This document shows positions 62,188 through 64,000 of a DNA stretch of 64,000 nucleotides, piece after piece (position 1 is the stretch's first letter; each line of letters starts with the position of its first letter). The DNA is from Albimonas sp036154955. GTDB taxonomy: Bacteria; Pseudomonadota; Alphaproteobacteria; Rhodobacterales; Rhodobacteraceae. Position numbers and translations under genes: made by a program. The DNA is taken from assembly GCA_036154955.1 (NCBI GenBank), contig JAYZWL010000078.1:1-64000 (forward strand), in the 5' to 3' direction. Under the pieces are notes generated by a model. The model saw only the letters and a list, made by a program, of their open reading frames with translations. It made no database searches and was not told the DNA's origin.

Positions 62188-62520
62188 ATGAAAGATATGG
62201 ATCATTCCGATATCGAAGCCGACCGGCGGGTTCGCGAGGAGGCCGCGGCCTTCCTCGACGAGGTCTTCGCCGAGTTCGTCCGGGCGCGGCGGAAGTTCCC
62301 CCAGCCGAACCCGAGCGTCGCGGCCCTGACCGAGGAGGTCGGCGAGCTTGCCCGCGCGGTCCTCTCGCGTCCCCTGCCGGAGGTCCGGGCCGAGGCGACG
62401 CAGGTCGCGGCGATGGCGCTGCGGATCGCGGTCGAGGGCGATCCGACCCTCGACCCGTTCCGGGAGGCGCAGGCGGAGGGACTCCTCCCCTCGACCTCCG
62501 TCCTCGACCGCCTCGTCTGA
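62188..62520 (+). CDS. MazG-like nucleotide pyrophosphohydrolase-type protein
   Basis: This 110-residue helical protein has a MazG-like metal-binding pattern: ALTEEVGELARAVLSR supplies the E-E-x-x-E helix and EATQVAAMALRIAVEGDP the second conserved helix. Phage MazG-like proteins hydrolyse nucleoside triphosphates or lower host (p)ppGpp signalling. A strong ribosome site GAAGGAGG lies 8 bases before the ATG at 62,188. It is outside the overlapping early operon. Confidence 0.75.
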   Translation: MKDMDHSDIEADRRVREEAAAFLDEVFAEFVRARRKFPQPNPSVAALTEEVGELARAVLSRPLPEVRAEATQVAAMALRIAVEGDPTLDPFREAQAEGLLPSTSVLDRLV

Positions 62521-62526
62521 GCCCCC

Positions 62527-62604
62527 GGACCTCCCCCCTCGAAAGGGGGGGAGGGACCCCCCCTAAAGGGGGGTCCCATCCACCCTCCGGGAAGAGGGAG
62601 GTCC
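62527..62604. terminator. Nested hairpins and outer inverted repeat
   Basis: An outer pair GGACCTCCC (62,527-62,535) and GGGAGGTCC (62,596-62,604) encloses two further stems: CCCCCC/GGGGGG (62,533-62,538 with 62,545-62,550) and GGGACCCCCC/GGGGGGTCCC (62,553-62,562 with 62,568-62,577), each with a short A-containing loop. It fills the gap between two genes and could be a terminator, an mRNA structure or a phage-specific site. Confidence 0.65.
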
Positions 62605-62628
62605 GCCGCCGCGAAGGAACGCTTCCCG

Positions 62629-63249
62629 ATGACCAACGAAACGACCCGCGCCCTCGCCGAGGCCGACGCCGCGATCCGGCGGATCAAGCGCCGGACGACC
62701 CGGTCGCAGACGGTCCGCGGCGTGACCCTCGGTCCGCTCGGCCCGGCCCGCGAGCCCCTGATCGCCGCCGACCTCGACGCCGGCTTCGAGACCGAGGACG
62801 GCACGCTCCGCCGCCGCCGCGAGGCGGTCGCCGTCCGCCGCTCGGGCCGGGTCCTGGCGATGCTGCCGCTTCCGAGCCGCGCCGCTGCAAACCGACTTGC
62901 GGGGCTGGTGGAACAGGCGACCGCGCCGAAGGTCGTCGGCGAACTGACCTCCGCGAGGTCCGGACGGATATCCGACGGCGGGGCGGTCGCCCGCTCCGCC
63001 GCCCTCGCCGAGGTCAGGACCATGTCCCAACTGATTGGCGAAGCGCGGATAATCGGCGGTCGGGTCCCGGTCTTCGTCGTGGTGTGGTCGGTGGTCATCC
63101 GCGAAATGACCCTCGCGGACACGCTGCGCGCCGCCGGGATCGCGCATCCCCGCCGCAAGGACCTGGTCGAGACGCGCGACGCCCTGGTCGCCGCCCTCGA
63201 CCGCATCGCCGGTTGGCTGGCGCAGAACCGTCGCCACAACCCCTGGTAG
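62629..63249 (+). CDS. Hypothetical phage protein
   Basis: This 206-residue protein is not recognised. It is basic near the start (AAIRRIKRRTTRSQTVRGVT), has a small hydrophobic middle (GGRVPVFVVVWSVVIREMTL) and ends in a helix (RDALVAALDRIAGWLAQNRR). It lies between the nested hairpins and another hairpin, so it may be a single-gene transcript. Its place before an HNH gene suggests a late-early or DNA-packaging-associated role, but there is no direct evidence. Confidence 0.6.
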   Translation: MTNETTRALAEADAAIRRIKRRTTRSQTVRGVTLGPLGPAREPLIAADLDAGFETEDGTLRRRREAVAVRRSGRVLAMLPLPSRAAANRLAGLVEQATAPKVVGELTSARSGRISDGGAVARSAALAEVRTMSQLIGEARIIGGRVPVFVVVWSVVIREMTLADTLRAAGIAHPRRKDLVETRDALVAALDRIAGWLAQNRRHNPW

Positions 63250-63313
63250 AATCATTTTGGGGACTCCGGAAGCGCCGTGCTAGGAAGAGAGCGTAATCAG
63301 AATCTCAAAGTTC

Positions 63314-63346
63314 GAGAGGCGGAGCCGGAACGCGGCTTCGCCTCTC
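63314..63346. terminator. Strong hairpin after the 62,629 gene
   Basis: Arms GAGAGGCGGAGCCG (63,314-63,327) and CGGCTTCGCCTCTC (63,333-63,346) form a 14-bp stem with one G-U pair and a 5-base loop. Only TT follows in the plus direction, so it is terminator-like but not classical. Confidence 0.6.
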
Positions 63347-63370
63347 TTGCGTAAAGTGGATGGAAATCGA

Positions 63371-63392
63371 GCCGCGATCCGTTGATCGCGGC
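63371..63392. promoter_or_regulatory. Hairpin in the leader of the second HNH gene
   Basis: A perfect 9-bp stem GCCGCGATC (63,371-63,379) with GATCGCGGC (63,384-63,392) around CGTT lies 20 bases before the HNH start. It could be an operator or translational control element. Confidence 0.45.
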
Positions 63393-63411
63393 GCTCGGGG
63401 CTGACTAGGTT

Positions 63412-63849
63412 ATGCCGATCAAACGCCCTTGTTCCTGGCCTGGCTGCCGTATCCTGGTTGTAGTCGGGACTATCCATTGCAACCCTCACGCCCGGCAGGC
63501 GGAGGCGTTCCGGAAGTCCCGCAATACCGGATCAGACAAACGCCGCGCTGGACGGAACTCGCGGGACTGGTATCGGCGAAGCGCCTGGCGCGACCGACGC
63601 GAGCGCCAACTCGCGAAGGAACCCCTCTGCCGAATGTGCGTCGCCCGCGGGCGGCATGTTGCGGCGTCCGTTGCGGATCACGTCGAACCGCATCGGGAGG
63701 ACTTCCGCCGGTTCTGGAAAGGCGAGCTTCAAAGCCTCTGCGCCTCTTGCCATAGCTCGACGAAGCAAGCGGAGGAGCGCGTTGAGGAGCGGCGGCGGGA
63801 GGTCGAGGAGGTCGAGCGCCGTGCGATGGGGTATGAGATTGAAGGCTAA
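63412..63849 (+). CDS. HNH endonuclease, likely packaging-associated
   Basis: This 145-residue protein has a CxxC...CxxC-framed HNH fold: PLCRMCVARGRHVAASVADH, then EPHREDFRRFWKGELQSLCA and SCHSSTKQ. An N-terminal CSWPGC motif adds a second metal-binding pair. Small HNH proteins of this shape are commonly encoded next to phage terminase genes and assist DNA packaging. The window ends 151 bases later, so the expected terminase gene would lie just outside. GC content falls here compared with the early operon. Confidence 0.85.
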   Translation: MPIKRPCSWPGCRILVVVGTIHCNPHARQAEAFRKSRNTGSDKRRAGRNSRDWYRRSAWRDRRERQLAKEPLCRMCVARGRHVAASVADHVEPHREDFRRFWKGELQSLCASCHSSTKQAEERVEERRREVEEVERRAMGYEIEG

Positions 63850-63892
63850 TGCCTTGGGCGTCGAACTAAGCATTTCCTGTCAATTGTGCTTG

Positions 63893-63952
63893 CAAGTCGT
63901 TGCGACGTCGACGCAGAATTTCAGCCGTGAAAGGGCGCAAGCCGTTGCGACG
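63893..63952. repeat. Direct repeat in AT-richer sequence near the window end
   Basis: CAAGTCGTTGCGACG (63,893-63,907) and CAAGCCGTTGCGACG (63,938-63,952) differ at one position and start 45 bases apart. Each contains CGTTGCGACG. No gene is seen between 63,850 and 64,000; the repeat may be a regulatory or packaging-related site upstream of the next module. Confidence 0.5.
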
Positions 63953-64000
63953 CATGTCAATCGCGTAATATATGCTCGTGTTTTCAAGTAAGCTACAAAT

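Overview
The window is very GC-rich (roughly 70%) and looks like a Gram-negative alphaproteobacterial chromosome. Rhodobacterales/Paracoccaceae is the most likely group, but this is judged from gene style and composition, not from a marker gene. kdsA (LPS inner core), a Tat-exported periplasmic-glucan protein, a TRAP transporter, ABC-type sulfate uptake and NhaA all fit. The host part (1-50,171) is mostly solute uptake and catabolism. The last 14 kb is the left part of an integrated temperate phage.

Host part. 1-3,000 holds a bat (aerotolerance-type) cluster: the visible part of BatA looks intact, while the BatB- and BatD-like genes are broken by frameshifts, an internal deletion and an in-frame stop. 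3,151-7,397 (minus) is a sulfate ABC transporter with an unusual extra ORF between its two permease genes. An Rrf2 regulator follows, divergent from an Lrp/AsnC regulator across a phased operator-like array. 8,942-14,177 is a complete peptide-type ABC operon. Next come OpgG/D, an NsrR/Rrf2-type regulator, and a catabolic operon on the minus strand (TRAP transporter, class III CoA-transferase, two acyl-CoA dehydrogenases), divergent from an IclR regulator with a long dyad. 24,332-39,297 (minus) carries a flippase-like membrane protein, a cyclase-family hydrolase, a branched-chain amino-acid-type ABC system with a fused LivM-LivG protein, a second IclR regulator, an M20 peptidase and a second peptide ABC system. 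39,489-44,299 (plus) holds an M20 deacylase, an M81 (MlrC-like) peptidase and a flavin monooxygenase-like protein. An orphan PhnM, KdsA, NhaA, and the YggU/YggT pair close the host part.

Prophage part (about 50,172 to beyond 64,000). A tRNA-Ala(CGC) gene is followed at once by a tyrosine integrase, so its 3' end is the probable attachment site. Then come an AT-rich membrane-protein cargo gene and a compact leftward five-gene set (two small proteins, a phosphoribosyltransferase-like protein, a SLOG/DprA-like protein, a zinc-ribbon protein). It lies between integrase and an XRE repressor and is read in the repressor's direction. Rightward from the repressor runs a tightly overlapping early/replication operon: two related small proteins (the first interrupted by TAA), a broken NPPW methyltransferase, small proteins, an HNH nuclease, a cytosine-C5 methyltransferase and a TOPRIM primase-helicase. 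A MazG-like protein, an unknown protein and a second HNH protein follow. No structural genes or second att site are visible, so the element continues past the window.

The best candidate for an undescribed system is the leftward SLOG + phosphoribosyltransferase + zinc-ribbon operon, with the adjacent compositionally foreign membrane-protein gene. Their placement fits lysogeny-expressed accessory or defence functions, but no function can be proven from sequence alone.
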